32,498 nucleotides of DNA from Bacteroidetes bacterium ADurb.Bin012 (GTDB taxonomy: Bacteria; Bacteroidota; Bacteroidia; Bacteroidales; TTA-H9): the NCBI GenBank assembly GCA_002071415.1, contig MWFC01000026.1, forward strand, positions 1-32,498, written 5' to 3'. Shown piece by piece: positions 1-8,687 of the stretch (position 1 is its first letter; every line of letters begins with the position of its first letter). The notes below the pieces were generated by a model. The model saw nothing but the letters and a program-made list of their open reading frames with translations, searched no databases and was not told the DNA's origin. Position numbers and translations under genes: made by a program.

Positions 1-637
1 AATTTACACAAGAAGTCCCTTTGGGGCAATCACCATTTTGATTCCCAAAATTGATGTTATACATGCTCACCGCTAAATTAGTTCCTGGAATTAGAGCAAT
101 GTTTACATTATCATAAGTCCCTCCGAAGGGATTTGGACCGCTGATGAAAAAGGCAAAAATATCGTTGTATGAAGTCACATATTGATGATATTCTTCCGAT
201 CCAAAGACATATCGAAAAACAATGGTATCGTAAAATGGGGTGAAATCGAATTCGAGAATGCAGGCGTCGTTGGTATTCACTCCGGCAAGGTTAGTAAGCA
301 TGAGATCGCCAGGGTTGCCTGCACCATAGCCGGAGTTTCCATTATTATTAGGGCCCTGAGCTAAAAGAGCATTTCCACTTGTAAGAATAATTCCGCTATC
401 GATACCAATATCGGGTAAACCTCCATGAAATTTTCCTGCCTGCCATATATTAGGATTGGTTGCCGACTGCAATCCACTGCCCGTAATATTGCTGATAGTT
501 ACTCCCTGTCCCAACAGCATCTGAACCAATTCGTTGGCGTTATGTCCCACACTAATCTCCACTTGGGCTTTTGCTAGGAGAATAGTAAAAAAGAGTGAAA
601 GAAACAAAATAATTTTAGAAAAGGCAGATGCATTCAC
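1..637 (-). CDS. Choice-of-anchor L domain protein, secreted (5' part only)
   Basis: The gene runs off the left edge, so about 212 N-terminal residues are visible. It starts at a GTG (637-635): the frame upstream holds two TAA stops within 15 nt and no ATG lies between. The N-terminus is a Sec signal peptide with a Phe/Leu-rich core ending near AKAQ (about residue 25). The mature part has the hallmarks of the choice-of-anchor L family: an early LPDIGIDSGIILTSG stretch and the signature VFGSEEYHQYV followed by YNDIFAFFISGP (about residues 145-172). In Bacteroidota this domain is common in large secreted proteins that carry a C-terminal anchor or T9SS sorting signal, which here would lie outside the window. 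The function is unknown; adhesion or surface display is only an inference. Confidence 0.8.
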   Translation of the reverse strand, partial: MNASAFSKIILFLSLFFTILLAKAQVEISVGHNANELVQMLLGQGVTISNITGSGLQSATNPNIWQAGKFHGGLPDIGIDSGIILTSGNALLAQGPNNNGNSGYGAGNPGDLMLTNLAGVNTNDACILEFDFTPFYDTIVFRYVFGSEEYHQYVTSYNDIFAFFISGPNPFGGTYDNVNIALIPGTNLAVSMYNINFGNQNGDCPKGTSCVN

Positions 638-655
638 ATCAACATATTATTAATA

Positions 656-663
656 CAAATATA
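656..663 (-). promoter_or_regulatory. Putative -7 element for the choice-of-anchor L gene
   Basis: TATATTTG matches the Bacteroidota -7 consensus TAnnTTTG. It ends 18 nt before the GTG start, giving a very short leader. No convincing -33 TTG was found. Confidence 0.4.
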
Positions 664-717
664 TAAAAAGGCCTGAAAAATTTCGTCTTCTAAGCTAAGG
701 GATAGTGATTAAATAAA

Positions 718-2838
718 TTATCTCTTTTGAACGATTGCTGCATTCCAATCGCGAACAATTCGAACTGACTCGAGTAGATAAGGGTCTGTGCGTAAGCTTT
801 GCGTCCATTTTTTCAAGATATTCAGCTTGGTAGTGTCAGAGCCAATTCGTTGCAAATCAACAGATAGTGGGGTTGATTTCAGGCTTAAGGTATCTTTCAT
901 CAGCTTATCGAAAGCCTTTGATTGTTCGAGGTTTTCATCGTTCTGACGTTTAAAATCGTCCATTTTCAATGGTATTAAGGTTTTATCTCTACGGACTTTA
1001 ATTTGTCTGGCATGTTCATCGAGCAGTTGAAAGCGCTCATCATTTTTTATTCTTTCAGTACTTTTCTTTTCCAAGCTGGTAAAAAGATATTCATTATTGA
1101 AAGGAGAATAGTTAGCGGGATTCACTTGTGTCCATTCCATGGGATATTTCAGTTCACTTTCGCCTATTTCGAGATAAGTATAGGGATCGCTCATGATGAT
1201 GTCGGGAGAGACGCCTTTAAGTTGAGTAGAACCACCATCTATTCTATAGAATTTTTGAATAGTAAGTTTAAGGGAGCCAAGGGGTTTTACTTCATCGAAA
1301 CCGCGTGCCAAATCATCAAGGTTAAAAAATCGTTGAACTGTACCTTTTCCAAAGGTCTTAGAAGTTCCTGTAATAATGGCACGATGATAATCTTGCAGTG
1401 CTGCGGCTAAAATCTCTGAAGCTGAGGCACTAATGGGATTCACCATAATGATGAGGGGCCCTTCATAAACGATGCCAGGCTGAGGATCACCATATACTCT
1501 GGGATTACCAACCCGGCCTTTTACCTGAACTACTGGTCCCTGGTCAATGAAAAGGCCAGCAATTTCGATAGCATCCTGGAGTGAACCTCCCCCATTGCCC
1601 CTAAGGTCGATAATAATTCCCTGTACGCCAGCATTCTTTAACTTTTCCACTTCTTGAAGCATATCACGAGAAGAGCTCCTTCCATTAGGGTCCTCGAAAT
1701 TAGCATAAAATGAAGGCAAGAAAATATAACCAACTTTACCTCTAGTAAGTGTATCTTCAACCACAGCCGATTTAGCATAAGTTTCTTCTATGATCACAAC
1801 ATCTCGTTGAATGGCTATTTCTTTTTCTACTCCATTAAGTTTTCGTACGGTAAGCCTCACAAGGGTACCTTTTTTACCACGGATGAGCTGAACGGCCTTA
1901 TCCACACGCCAATCCGTAATATCAACGGGTTCACTTCCTTCTTGAGCCACTTTGATAATTTTGTCATTAACCTCAAGCTCGCCTTGTTTCCAAGCAGGGC
2001 CGCCCGGCACAATACTGACAACGGTAACATAACCATCTTTCGATTGTAGTGTGGCTCCAATGCCTTCGAGCTGACCAGAAAATTGGATGTCGAAATCTTC
2101 CTTTTCTTTAGGGGGGAAATAATTGGTATGAGGGTCGAAAACACTCACTAGACAATTCAAATAATCGGCAAAACGGTCGGCTTTTTCGAGTTTATTCATT
2201 TCGTGAAACCAATCCGCATATCTTTTATTAATTTTTTCTCTAGCTTCCTTTTCCAATTGATCGATAGTTTTGAGAGTAAAACTCGTATCGGCCCGGGCGA
2301 TTGCTTTTTCTTGCTGCCCGATTTTATCGGTAAGCCAATTGAGTACCTCATATTTTAACATTTGCTCCCAAGCTGTTTTAAGTTCTTCATCATTTTTAGG
2401 ATATCGACGTTTATCAGGGTCCATCTCGAGGTATTCTTCCTTTCCGAAATCGAAAGGTCTTTTCAAAATCTCGGAGTAAAAATCTTCGATCTGTTTCAAC
2501 CGCTTCGATAAGATATTATAAGTCAATTCAAAGAACTCAGTATCATAATTCTTGAATTCATCATCTAACCTCAGCTCATATTTTTTCATTTCAGCCAGAT
2601 CATCCTCGGTAAAGAATCTTTTGAGAGGATCGAGTTGTTCGATAAATAAATTATAAGCTTTTTTCGAATATTGATCATCCATGGCAACGGGGCTAAAATG
2701 GCCTTCTTCCACCGAGCGTTTCAAAAGATCCATCAGGATAAGATTCCTTTTCTGCTCGTCAACCTGAGCCCCGCAACCCGGTAATATCAAGATAAACAGA
2801 ACGAATAATAAGACTGGTTTACAGTATTTCATAATCAT
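718..2838 (-). CDS. S41 family tail-specific (Prc-like) periplasmic protease, lipoprotein
   Basis: This is a carboxy-terminal processing protease of the Prc/Tsp type, cutting periplasmic proteins near their C-termini. The start is ATG 2838 (MIMKYC...) or ATG 2832. The open frame continues upstream to a TTG, but that extension crosses the terminator of the neighbouring gene and was rejected. From 2838 it has 706 residues, close to E. coli Prc (682). It has a lipobox ILPGC with Cys22 after a hydrophobic segment, a helical N-terminal domain (about 30-240), a PDZ domain (about 248-335) and an S41 domain with DLRGNGGGS. The dyad is placed by alignment from memory to Prc Ser452/Lys477/Gln481: Ser472 in SASASEI, Lys498 in FGKGTVQ and Gln502. 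The C-terminal helical Prc region follows. It is monocistronic by spacing, with its own promoter. Confidence 0.93.
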   Translation of the reverse strand: MIMKYCKPVLLFVLFILILPGCGAQVDEQKRNLILMDLLKRSVEEGHFSPVAMDDQYSKKAYNLFIEQLDPLKRFFTEDDLAEMKKYELRLDDEFKNYDTEFFELTYNILSKRLKQIEDFYSEILKRPFDFGKEEYLEMDPDKRRYPKNDEELKTAWEQMLKYEVLNWLTDKIGQQEKAIARADTSFTLKTIDQLEKEAREKINKRYADWFHEMNKLEKADRFADYLNCLVSVFDPHTNYFPPKEKEDFDIQFSGQLEGIGATLQSKDGYVTVVSIVPGGPAWKQGELEVNDKIIKVAQEGSEPVDITDWRVDKAVQLIRGKKGTLVRLTVRKLNGVEKEIAIQRDVVIIEETYAKSAVVEDTLTRGKVGYIFLPSFYANFEDPNGRSSSRDMLQEVEKLKNAGVQGIIIDLRGNGGGSLQDAIEIAGLFIDQGPVVQVKGRVGNPRVYGDPQPGIVYEGPLIIMVNPISASASEILAAALQDYHRAIITGTSKTFGKGTVQRFFNLDDLARGFDEVKPLGSLKLTIQKFYRIDGGSTQLKGVSPDIIMSDPYTYLEIGESELKYPMEWTQVNPANYSPFNNEYLFTSLEKKSTERIKNDERFQLLDEHARQIKVRRDKTLIPLKMDDFKRQNDENLEQSKAFDKLMKDTLSLKSTPLSVDLQRIGSDTTKLNILKKWTQSLRTDPYLLESVRIVRDWNAAIVQKR

Positions 2839-2896
2839 ATTAAAATAGGAAATGATAAATGATCCACGAATAAGCAGGTCGAAAGTTAAACATTTG

Positions 2897-2904
2897 CAAA
2901 AGTA
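2897..2904 (-). promoter_or_regulatory. Putative -7 element for the S41 protease
   Basis: TACTTTTG is a full match to TAnnTTTG, about 58 nt before ATG 2838 and downstream of the terminator at 2970-3003. This position supports the shorter protease start. Confidence 0.55.
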
Positions 2905-2969
2905 TGAAGAAAAAAGAGTTATCGTCTGGAATATTGTAATAAAGGAGTGTAAAATTTTGGTGAAAAAAA

Positions 2970-3003
2970 TAAAAAAACCGCCCCGGCATATAGCAAGGGC
3001 GGT
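2970..3003 (-). terminator. Rho-independent terminator of the T9SS cargo gene
   Basis: On the minus strand the perfect 7-bp stem ACCGCCC/GGGCGGT (2997-3003 with 2977-2983) is followed by a run of T. A further GC/GC pair can form inside the 13-nt loop. It begins 28 nt after the stop codon at 3031. Confidence 0.85.
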
Positions 3004-3030
3004 GAAAATCAAAGTCAAAGAGAAAGGATC

Positions 3031-5469
3031 TCAGTTTTTAATGAATTTGATATTGGAAATCCCTTCGTGGGTAATGGTTTGCAGGTAATAGATTCCTTTT
3101 GGCAAATTGCTAATATTGATATGGTTTTCATTGCCTTTGTAGAGGGTTTGTCCTGCAAAATTCATAATTCTGATTTCGGTAATTTTTTGGTTAGCAGCCA
3201 CATTGATAAAATCTTGAGCGGGATTGGGATAAACCAATACAGCTACTTTGTTCATGTCGTTGATTCCTACTGATACCGAAAGTGTACAGAGTACATCAAC
3301 CGAAGGCGAATCGGGGTCATTACTCATTATACGTACGATTCCTTCGTAGATTCCAACGGGTTGATTATTAGAATTGAAAGTTACGTCGAGAATTTGTGAG
3401 CCGGCAGGAGCAATTGTTCCAGAGGTAGGAGTAATGGTAAGCCACTTATTGAAAGGATCGCCATTGAGGTTGGCGCGGATGTTCCAGTTATAAAGCAGGC
3501 TGGGATTATTGGACAGGTGGCTCCAGCCCACTCCCGTGCTGAGGAAATCGCCATAAGGATGATTAGGACCGGCATCCGTGCCAGGAATATAGATTCCGGT
3601 TTCGTTTTGTGTAAATTGATAGCCTACCCATATATCTTCACCGGTAACCAAGACAGGAGTAGTAAGAACGATGTGTTCCCAGCCTCCCCCCATAGGAGTG
3701 AAAGGTTGAGAATAAATGAGCGGGCCGGGTTCGTATGTTAACCCCATTCCATAGATCTTCACTGTCATCTCATTGCTGCCACTTGAATTCAGATCGTTGA
3801 TATAAACATCTACCGAGTTGATTTTCATGCCGGCATAGGGAGCAGTCATGGTGTAGGGGAACATAGCCGCAACGGTAACTGTAACAGGTGCACTGCTCCA
3901 TCCTATAGCAGAATAATTATCTCCATCGTAATGCAAAACGGCAGTAGCATCGGTAGAAGGAGCTCCTCCATTGAGTACGGGACCTGCAAAGGCATTGGTC
4001 AATACAGCTGGTTGAGGAGTTGCGGTTGCTTTGCCTGCCATTTTACCCGAATTCAAAATTACCAGTGCATCAAAACTCAAATCGAGTGAACCACTGTTGG
4101 TAATGGTAATTTGTTCAGTAATGGTTGAATTGGGTTCGAGATAGGCAGCCAATGACGTAGGATCTACTTCGATGTTGGCTTCGGGAATGGCTCCATAAGC
4201 CATAAACACTACATCATCGAAGAAATATTTTGGTGTTTCACCACTTCCCTGTTCTGCCCCAGCAAAGAAATCAACAGCTCCAAGTTGATTGGTTCCTGTG
4301 GTTGAACCCGATTGATAGCTAAATGGCCATTCTTCTATCAATACATTATTCACATAGAGTTTGATCCAATCGTTGTCTATATCGATATCGTGTTCTACTT
4401 TAAACCATGTAGCTTGAGGATAAGTAAAGGTAATGGTGTTGTTTCCTTCCAGCAATTTTCCCGTTCCATTTGCTTTGAAATACATTTCGAAAGCCCATTC
4501 GGTACCAGGCGATTGGAAGTGCTGAATATTATAATACCCTGCTTTCCCGTTTTCGATATACATATACCAGGAGAGGTTATAATGACCAGAAGTTTTATTA
4601 CTCAGTTTTAAGATGAGGTCGGTAGCGCCGTCAGTTTCATCGACACGGGCAGAATTGGAAGAGCTATGGGAAAAAGCATTATCTATCAGAGCATCTTCTC
4701 CAGTGCCAGGGGAATTGCTCCATGTAGTAAACCACTCAGGATCATTCACGGCTACATAGCTACCCACAGCCCAGCTATCGAAATTCTGGGAATATAGAGG
4801 TGCGGGTGCAAGTTCGAATGAAATATCATCGAACCAGTACTGGGGGGTTTCGCCTGTTTGAGCTCCAGCAAAGAAGTCAACTGCTCCCAGTTGTTTTGTG
4901 CCCGTAGTAGAGCTGGCTTGATAGCTGAATGGCCATTGATGAACCTGAGTTCCATTTACATAAAGTTTAATCTGGTCATTATCGAGGTCGATTTCATGAT
5001 AAACCTTAAACCATGTAGCTTTGGGGTAGCTAAAGGTTATGCTATTCCCTCCCGCTTTAAGTGTACCACTTCCATTAGTATTAAAATAGACCTCGAAGGC
5101 CCATTCAGTACCTGGTGATTGGAAATGTTGAATGTTGTAATAACCTGCTTTACCATTATCAACAAAGACATACCAACCTATGTAATAGAGGCCTACGGTT
5201 TTATTACCGAGTTTCAAAATCAGGTCAGTAGAGCCGCCAGTTTCGTCAACCAGTACTGATTGAGCGCCTGAGTTGGCATGAGCATTCGAAATGATAGCGT
5301 CTTCACCCGTACCCGGGGTGTTACTCCATGTAGTCCACCAGTCAGGATTTTGAGCAGCCAGATACCCACCCACCGTATATGACTCGAAATTGTCAGTATA
5401 GGGTGGAGTTTGCGCAAAAGCTCCCACAATCAGGAACATCGCGACGATAAGAGAATACAATTTTTTCAT
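3031..5469 (-). CDS. T9SS-secreted protein with two tandem LamG-like repeats
   Basis: This is an 812-residue secreted protein of unknown substrate. It has a signal peptide (residues 1-20, ending AFAQ). Two tandem copies of a roughly 200-residue beta-rich module follow (about 24-220 and 226-424), each starting with an F(E/D)S-type strand and ending with WFDD or FFDD before a strand. They resemble concanavalin/LamG-type carbohydrate-binding folds. After these come a BACON/anchor-D-like beta domain (about 432-480), a beta domain with WVGYQFTQN (about 510-668), another Ig/BACON-like domain (about 674-735) and a type A T9SS sorting domain (about 742-812) with VYPNPAQDFINV and LPKGIYYLQ. The protein is therefore expected to pass the inner membrane by Sec and the outer membrane by T9SS. 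No catalytic motif was recognised; an adhesin or glycan binder is an inference. Confidence 0.88.
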   Translation of the reverse strand: MKKLYSLIVAMFLIVGAFAQTPPYTDNFESYTVGGYLAAQNPDWWTTWSNTPGTGEDAIISNAHANSGAQSVLVDETGGSTDLILKLGNKTVGLYYIGWYVFVDNGKAGYYNIQHFQSPGTEWAFEVYFNTNGSGTLKAGGNSITFSYPKATWFKVYHEIDLDNDQIKLYVNGTQVHQWPFSYQASSTTGTKQLGAVDFFAGAQTGETPQYWFDDISFELAPAPLYSQNFDSWAVGSYVAVNDPEWFTTWSNSPGTGEDALIDNAFSHSSSNSARVDETDGATDLILKLSNKTSGHYNLSWYMYIENGKAGYYNIQHFQSPGTEWAFEMYFKANGTGKLLEGNNTITFTYPQATWFKVEHDIDIDNDWIKLYVNNVLIEEWPFSYQSGSTTGTNQLGAVDFFAGAEQGSGETPKYFFDDVVFMAYGAIPEANIEVDPTSLAAYLEPNSTITEQITITNSGSLDLSFDALVILNSGKMAGKATATPQPAVLTNAFAGPVLNGGAPSTDATAVLHYDGDNYSAIGWSSAPVTVTVAAMFPYTMTAPYAGMKINSVDVYINDLNSSGSNEMTVKIYGMGLTYEPGPLIYSQPFTPMGGGWEHIVLTTPVLVTGEDIWVGYQFTQNETGIYIPGTDAGPNHPYGDFLSTGVGWSHLSNNPSLLYNWNIRANLNGDPFNKWLTITPTSGTIAPAGSQILDVTFNSNNQPVGIYEGIVRIMSNDPDSPSVDVLCTLSVSVGINDMNKVAVLVYPNPAQDFINVAANQKITEIRIMNFAGQTLYKGNENHINISNLPKGIYYLQTITHEGISNIKFIKN
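4198..5400 (-). repeat. Internal tandem duplication (two ~600-bp coding repeats)
   Basis: These repeats encode residues about 24-220 and 226-424 of the T9SS cargo protein. The protein copies are very similar: the block GYYNIQHFQSPGTEWAFE is identical in both, as are GTGEDA, LYVN, WPFSYQ and QLGAVDFFAGA. At DNA level the copies differ at many third positions, so the duplication is not recent. Confidence 0.85.
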
Positions 5470-5506
5470 AGTTTTAGATTTTTGTTGATACTTATGAATA
5501 CGGATA

Positions 5507-5514
5507 CAAACTTA
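5507..5514 (-). promoter_or_regulatory. Putative -7 element for the T9SS cargo gene
   Basis: TAAGTTTG fits TAnnTTTG, about 37 nt before the ATG at 5469. Confidence 0.45.
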
Positions 5515-5566
5515 ATATATTTATTTAATATTCTACAAAAAATTCGAGAAAATTTTATTTTTTCCC

Positions 5567-6520
5567 CTATTTTTCATTGAATTTGAAAAGTTTCCCTTGA
5601 TAGGTTTGCAAGCTCAGCATCTTTTCTCGAATATCTTGCTGAAAAGCATCGGCACGTTCCAAACCCCAATCGGGTGCAATCACGAAGCGCGGAGGAGCTT
5701 CGGCCGATAATCGCTCTACTACTATTTCTGGGCGAAGTCTTTCAATGAATTTTATAATGAAATCCACATATTCATTGCGTTCGAAAAGTCTAAAACTTTC
5801 CGAACGAAGGCGATATTCTGTTGCCCAAACCGAACCCTCGATAATCTGAAGCTGATGAAGTTTAATACTCGTCAGAGGCAATTGCGAGACTATTTGGGCT
5901 TCATTCAGCATCATCTCGATAGTTTCGCCCGGAAGACCAAAGATGAGATGAGCTCCTGTCATTATACCTCTCATGGAAAGGTTATCCAAGGCTTTTATGG
6001 TATCATCAAAACTATGCCCACGGTTTATTCGACTCAAAGTCGCGTCATAACACGATTCTATCCCAATTTCTACCTGTATGAAATATTCTTTCGAAAGTTG
6101 GGACAAATAAATGAGTGTTTCTTCTGGCAGGCAGTCGGGACGGGTAGAGATTACCAGACCAACTACTGCGGGATGACTGAGGGCTTCGCCGTATAATTTC
6201 TGTAAATGAGACAAAGGTGCATAAGTATTCGAAAAGGCTTGAAAATAAGCCAGATATTTGGTAGCCCTCCGGTATCTCCACGCATGAAAGGCTATTCCTT
6301 CTTCGATTTGCTGAGTGATGCTCTTGTCAGAACGACAATAAGAAGGGTTGAATGCATCGTTATTACAGTAATAGCAACCTCCTATTCCTTTTGTTCCATC
6401 ACGGTTTGGGCAAGTAAAACCTGCCTTTATAGAGAGTTTTTGAATCCTTCCTCCAAAAATCCGTTTGGAATAAGTCGAATAAGAATAATAAGGATTATCA
6501 TCACCCCAGGGATATTTCAT
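5567..6520 (-). CDS. TIGR01212-type radical SAM protein (YhcC-like)
   Basis: This is a radical S-adenosylmethionine enzyme of the YhcC/TIGR01212 family, whose substrate is unknown. The start is ATG 6520 (MKYPWGDDNPYYSYS...), giving 317 residues, near the usual 300-320. A GTG three codons upstream is possible but weaker. The family's unusual iron-sulphur signature is visible: Cys37, then GTKGIGG, then Cys49 and Cys52 (C-x11-C-x2-C). The family motifs ISTRPDCLP, QVEIGIES, INRGHSFDDT, LIFGLPGET and IKLHQLQIIEGS follow. It lies 74 bp after the POT transporter stop and 97 bp before the T9SS cargo start. Confidence 0.9.
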   Translation of the reverse strand: MKYPWGDDNPYYSYSTYSKRIFGGRIQKLSIKAGFTCPNRDGTKGIGGCYYCNNDAFNPSYCRSDKSITQQIEEGIAFHAWRYRRATKYLAYFQAFSNTYAPLSHLQKLYGEALSHPAVVGLVISTRPDCLPEETLIYLSQLSKEYFIQVEIGIESCYDATLSRINRGHSFDDTIKALDNLSMRGIMTGAHLIFGLPGETIEMMLNEAQIVSQLPLTSIKLHQLQIIEGSVWATEYRLRSESFRLFERNEYVDFIIKFIERLRPEIVVERLSAEAPPRFVIAPDWGLERADAFQQDIREKMLSLQTYQGKLFKFNEK

Positions 6521-6594
6521 TACTTTCACTTTTCGAATTCCGGTTTATATACATCAGAATTCATGTGGTAAATAATTCTTCGACTGAGAAGAAA

Positions 6595-8574
6595 TTACTC
6601 TGTAGCGGTTTCGAGCTTTTTCATGATCGAGAAGATGAAAATGCCCGAAAGGAGACAACAGACAATCAAGATTGACCAAAATCCAACCAGAGGAAGTTTT
6701 TCCCAGAAGGTACCCACTACACCCACCAGCAGGTTTCCGATGGCCGTAGCGGCCAGCCAGCCACCCTGCATGATCCCACTATATTGGGGTGGTGCAACTT
6801 TCGACACGAACGACAGTCCCATAGGGCTAAGGAATAATTCGGCAATAGTTAGCACAAAATAAGTACCGATAAGCCATGAGGGAGATACTAATTTATCGGA
6901 TATACCCGAAATTTCGGCTGGGGCGGGCAAACCTATGGAGCAAATCATCATAATGGCATAACCAACGGCTGCCAGAAACATCCCAATACCTATTTTTCGG
7001 GGTGCTGAGGGTTCTTTCCCTTTACTGGCAAGATATCCAAACAAAGCGACTGTAAGAGGCGTAAGAATGATGATAAACATCGGATTGAACTGCTGGAAGA
7101 TTTGAGGGGTTATCTTGGTCATCTTATCTATGCCATAAATACTTGTAAAGTAATAACCTGCCATGCCTGCAATACCAAAAAGAACAAGTAAAATTCCGAT
7201 TTTTCTATTGGGTTTGCTGCCCAACAATCCTATGGTCGAAAGATAAATGCCATATAAAAATACAATTAGAGATAGCAGTGGGAATAGATTGAACAGCATA
7301 GTCCATGCGGCCGGAATATTGCTCATGGTATAATCGCGGGCAAAGAAGGTAAGCGTTAATCCATTTTGATGGAACGACATCCAGAAGAATATAACCACGA
7401 AAAATACCAAGAACAGAGCGATCATTCGTTCTCTCACTTCTTCTTTTGGCATCATCTTTACCTCTTTGCCTGTTATCTTAGCTTCGGCGATTTCCTGTTT
7501 TACCGTTTTATCTACTGCTTTCCATGTTTTCTTGAACAGCAGGAAGATGAGAACGGAAATGATCAAACTGATGCAAGCTACGCCAAAGGCCAGATTATAA
7601 GAGGTGGAAAGTGAATGACTAACATAATGCTTGCCAAAATTGCGAGCAAAATCGTCGGGGTTTGGGCCACCCCCCAAATTTGGGTCTGTTACATGAATAG
7701 CTTGTATTTTGGTTATTACATCGGCTTTGTCCTGAGCATCTTTGGGATCACGGCTTTGTAACAATTCGTATTCATGGCTGCTAATCATCATGGAGGAATC
7801 GGTAATCTTGCCCGATTGAGTATATTGATAAAGGCCAGCGGCTTTCAATCTGAAAAGGGCAAATTCGATATCATCGGTGAAAACCGCTTTATGTTCCTTT
7901 TTTGCCTTGTTCAAGACGGATTCGAATTCCTTTCCCGACAGCTTTTGTTCTTCGGGGCTTATATATTTCAGAATAAATGTGTTCTTATCAATGGCATTCT
8001 TTTCATCATTGAGAATGACATAGTTTTTAGGTATGGAAGCGTCGTAGGTAAAATCGGCCGACCTCAAAACGGTATTATTGATATAATTTGCTGCGCTGGG
8101 AGCAAAGAAGGCCCCAATATTGATAAACATATAAAAAATCGAAAATGCAATATCTCTATTCTTTCCATACCGGGGATCATCGTAAAGCTTGCCTACGAGT
8201 GCCTGTAAATTTCCCTTGAAAAATCCAGTACCCAAAGCAATAAGAACGAGCGAAAAAATCATCATGGCCAATCCTACTGCATTGCTTTCGAGTGGAATAG
8301 CAAGCAACAGATATCCGATAAACATGACCAGGATGCCCAACAGAATCGTTTTCCCATAACCCAGTGCCTTATCAGCTATAACTCCTCCTAAAATGGGGAG
8401 GAAATAAACAAGAGCCAGAAAGGTTCCATAAATCATGCTGGTTGTGGCCGAAGTCAAACCAAACTTGGCCTGCATATACAAGGTAAGAATAGCCAACATG
8501 GTGTAGTAGCCAAATCTCTCGCCCATGTTGGTAATGGCTAAAACCAATAATCCTTTGGGATGATTCTTGAACAT
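6595..8574 (-). CDS. POT/PTR2 family proton-dependent peptide MFS transporter with large inserted loop
   Basis: This 659-residue integral inner-membrane protein belongs to the proton-coupled oligopeptide transporter family. Supporting features are NMGERFGYY in TM1 (residues 16-24), the PTR2 motif GTGFFKGN (115-122), FSIFYMFINIGAFFAP in TM5 (144-159) and the TM7-region HQNGLTLTFFA. Two features are unusual. The first acidic residue of the proton-coupling ExxERF motif is Asn16 here. A hydrophilic segment of about 155 residues (about 168-325) separates TM5 and TM6; by topology it should be periplasmic. It makes the protein longer than typical 450-520-residue bacterial POTs. Peptide transport is the family default; the real substrate is uncertain. 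Confidence 0.9.
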   Translation of the reverse strand: MFKNHPKGLLVLAITNMGERFGYYTMLAILTLYMQAKFGLTSATTSMIYGTFLALVYFLPILGGVIADKALGYGKTILLGILVMFIGYLLLAIPLESNAVGLAMMIFSLVLIALGTGFFKGNLQALVGKLYDDPRYGKNRDIAFSIFYMFINIGAFFAPSAANYINNTVLRSADFTYDASIPKNYVILNDEKNAIDKNTFILKYISPEEQKLSGKEFESVLNKAKKEHKAVFTDDIEFALFRLKAAGLYQYTQSGKITDSSMMISSHEYELLQSRDPKDAQDKADVITKIQAIHVTDPNLGGGPNPDDFARNFGKHYVSHSLSTSYNLAFGVACISLIISVLIFLLFKKTWKAVDKTVKQEIAEAKITGKEVKMMPKEEVRERMIALFLVFFVVIFFWMSFHQNGLTLTFFARDYTMSNIPAAWTMLFNLFPLLSLIVFLYGIYLSTIGLLGSKPNRKIGILLVLFGIAGMAGYYFTSIYGIDKMTKITPQIFQQFNPMFIIILTPLTVALFGYLASKGKEPSAPRKIGIGMFLAAVGYAIMMICSIGLPAPAEISGISDKLVSPSWLIGTYFVLTIAELFLSPMGLSFVSKVAPPQYSGIMQGGWLAATAIGNLLVGVVGTFWEKLPLVGFWSILIVCCLLSGIFIFSIMKKLETATE

Positions 8575-8621
8575 ATACTTAGATTTAGATATTTAATTAA
8601 ACATTCGGTTCACTTTGGCAG

Positions 8622-8629
8622 CAAATATA
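8622..8629 (-). promoter_or_regulatory. Putative -7 element for the POT transporter
   Basis: TATATTTG fits TAnnTTTG, about 48 nt before the ATG at 8574. It lies in the 113-bp gap after the ClC gene. Confidence 0.5.
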
Positions 8630-8687
8630 CATCCTTTTTAAAAACAGAAAATTAAATCTACGATAAAACAACAAAGAAAACAGATGA

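Noticed and set aside
2839..3018. N-terminal extension of the S41 protease to a TTG at 3018
   Set aside because: It crosses the terminator of the T9SS gene and the protease promoter motif; a lipoprotein signal begins at 2838/2832.
4198..5400. Repeats considered as CRISPR or mobile element
   Set aside because: There are two long in-frame protein-coding repeats, with no spacers, terminal repeats or transposase.
6576..6593. Hairpin TTCTTC/GAAGAA after the POT gene as a terminator
   Set aside because: It has only six A/T-rich pairs and no clear T run; too weak to call.
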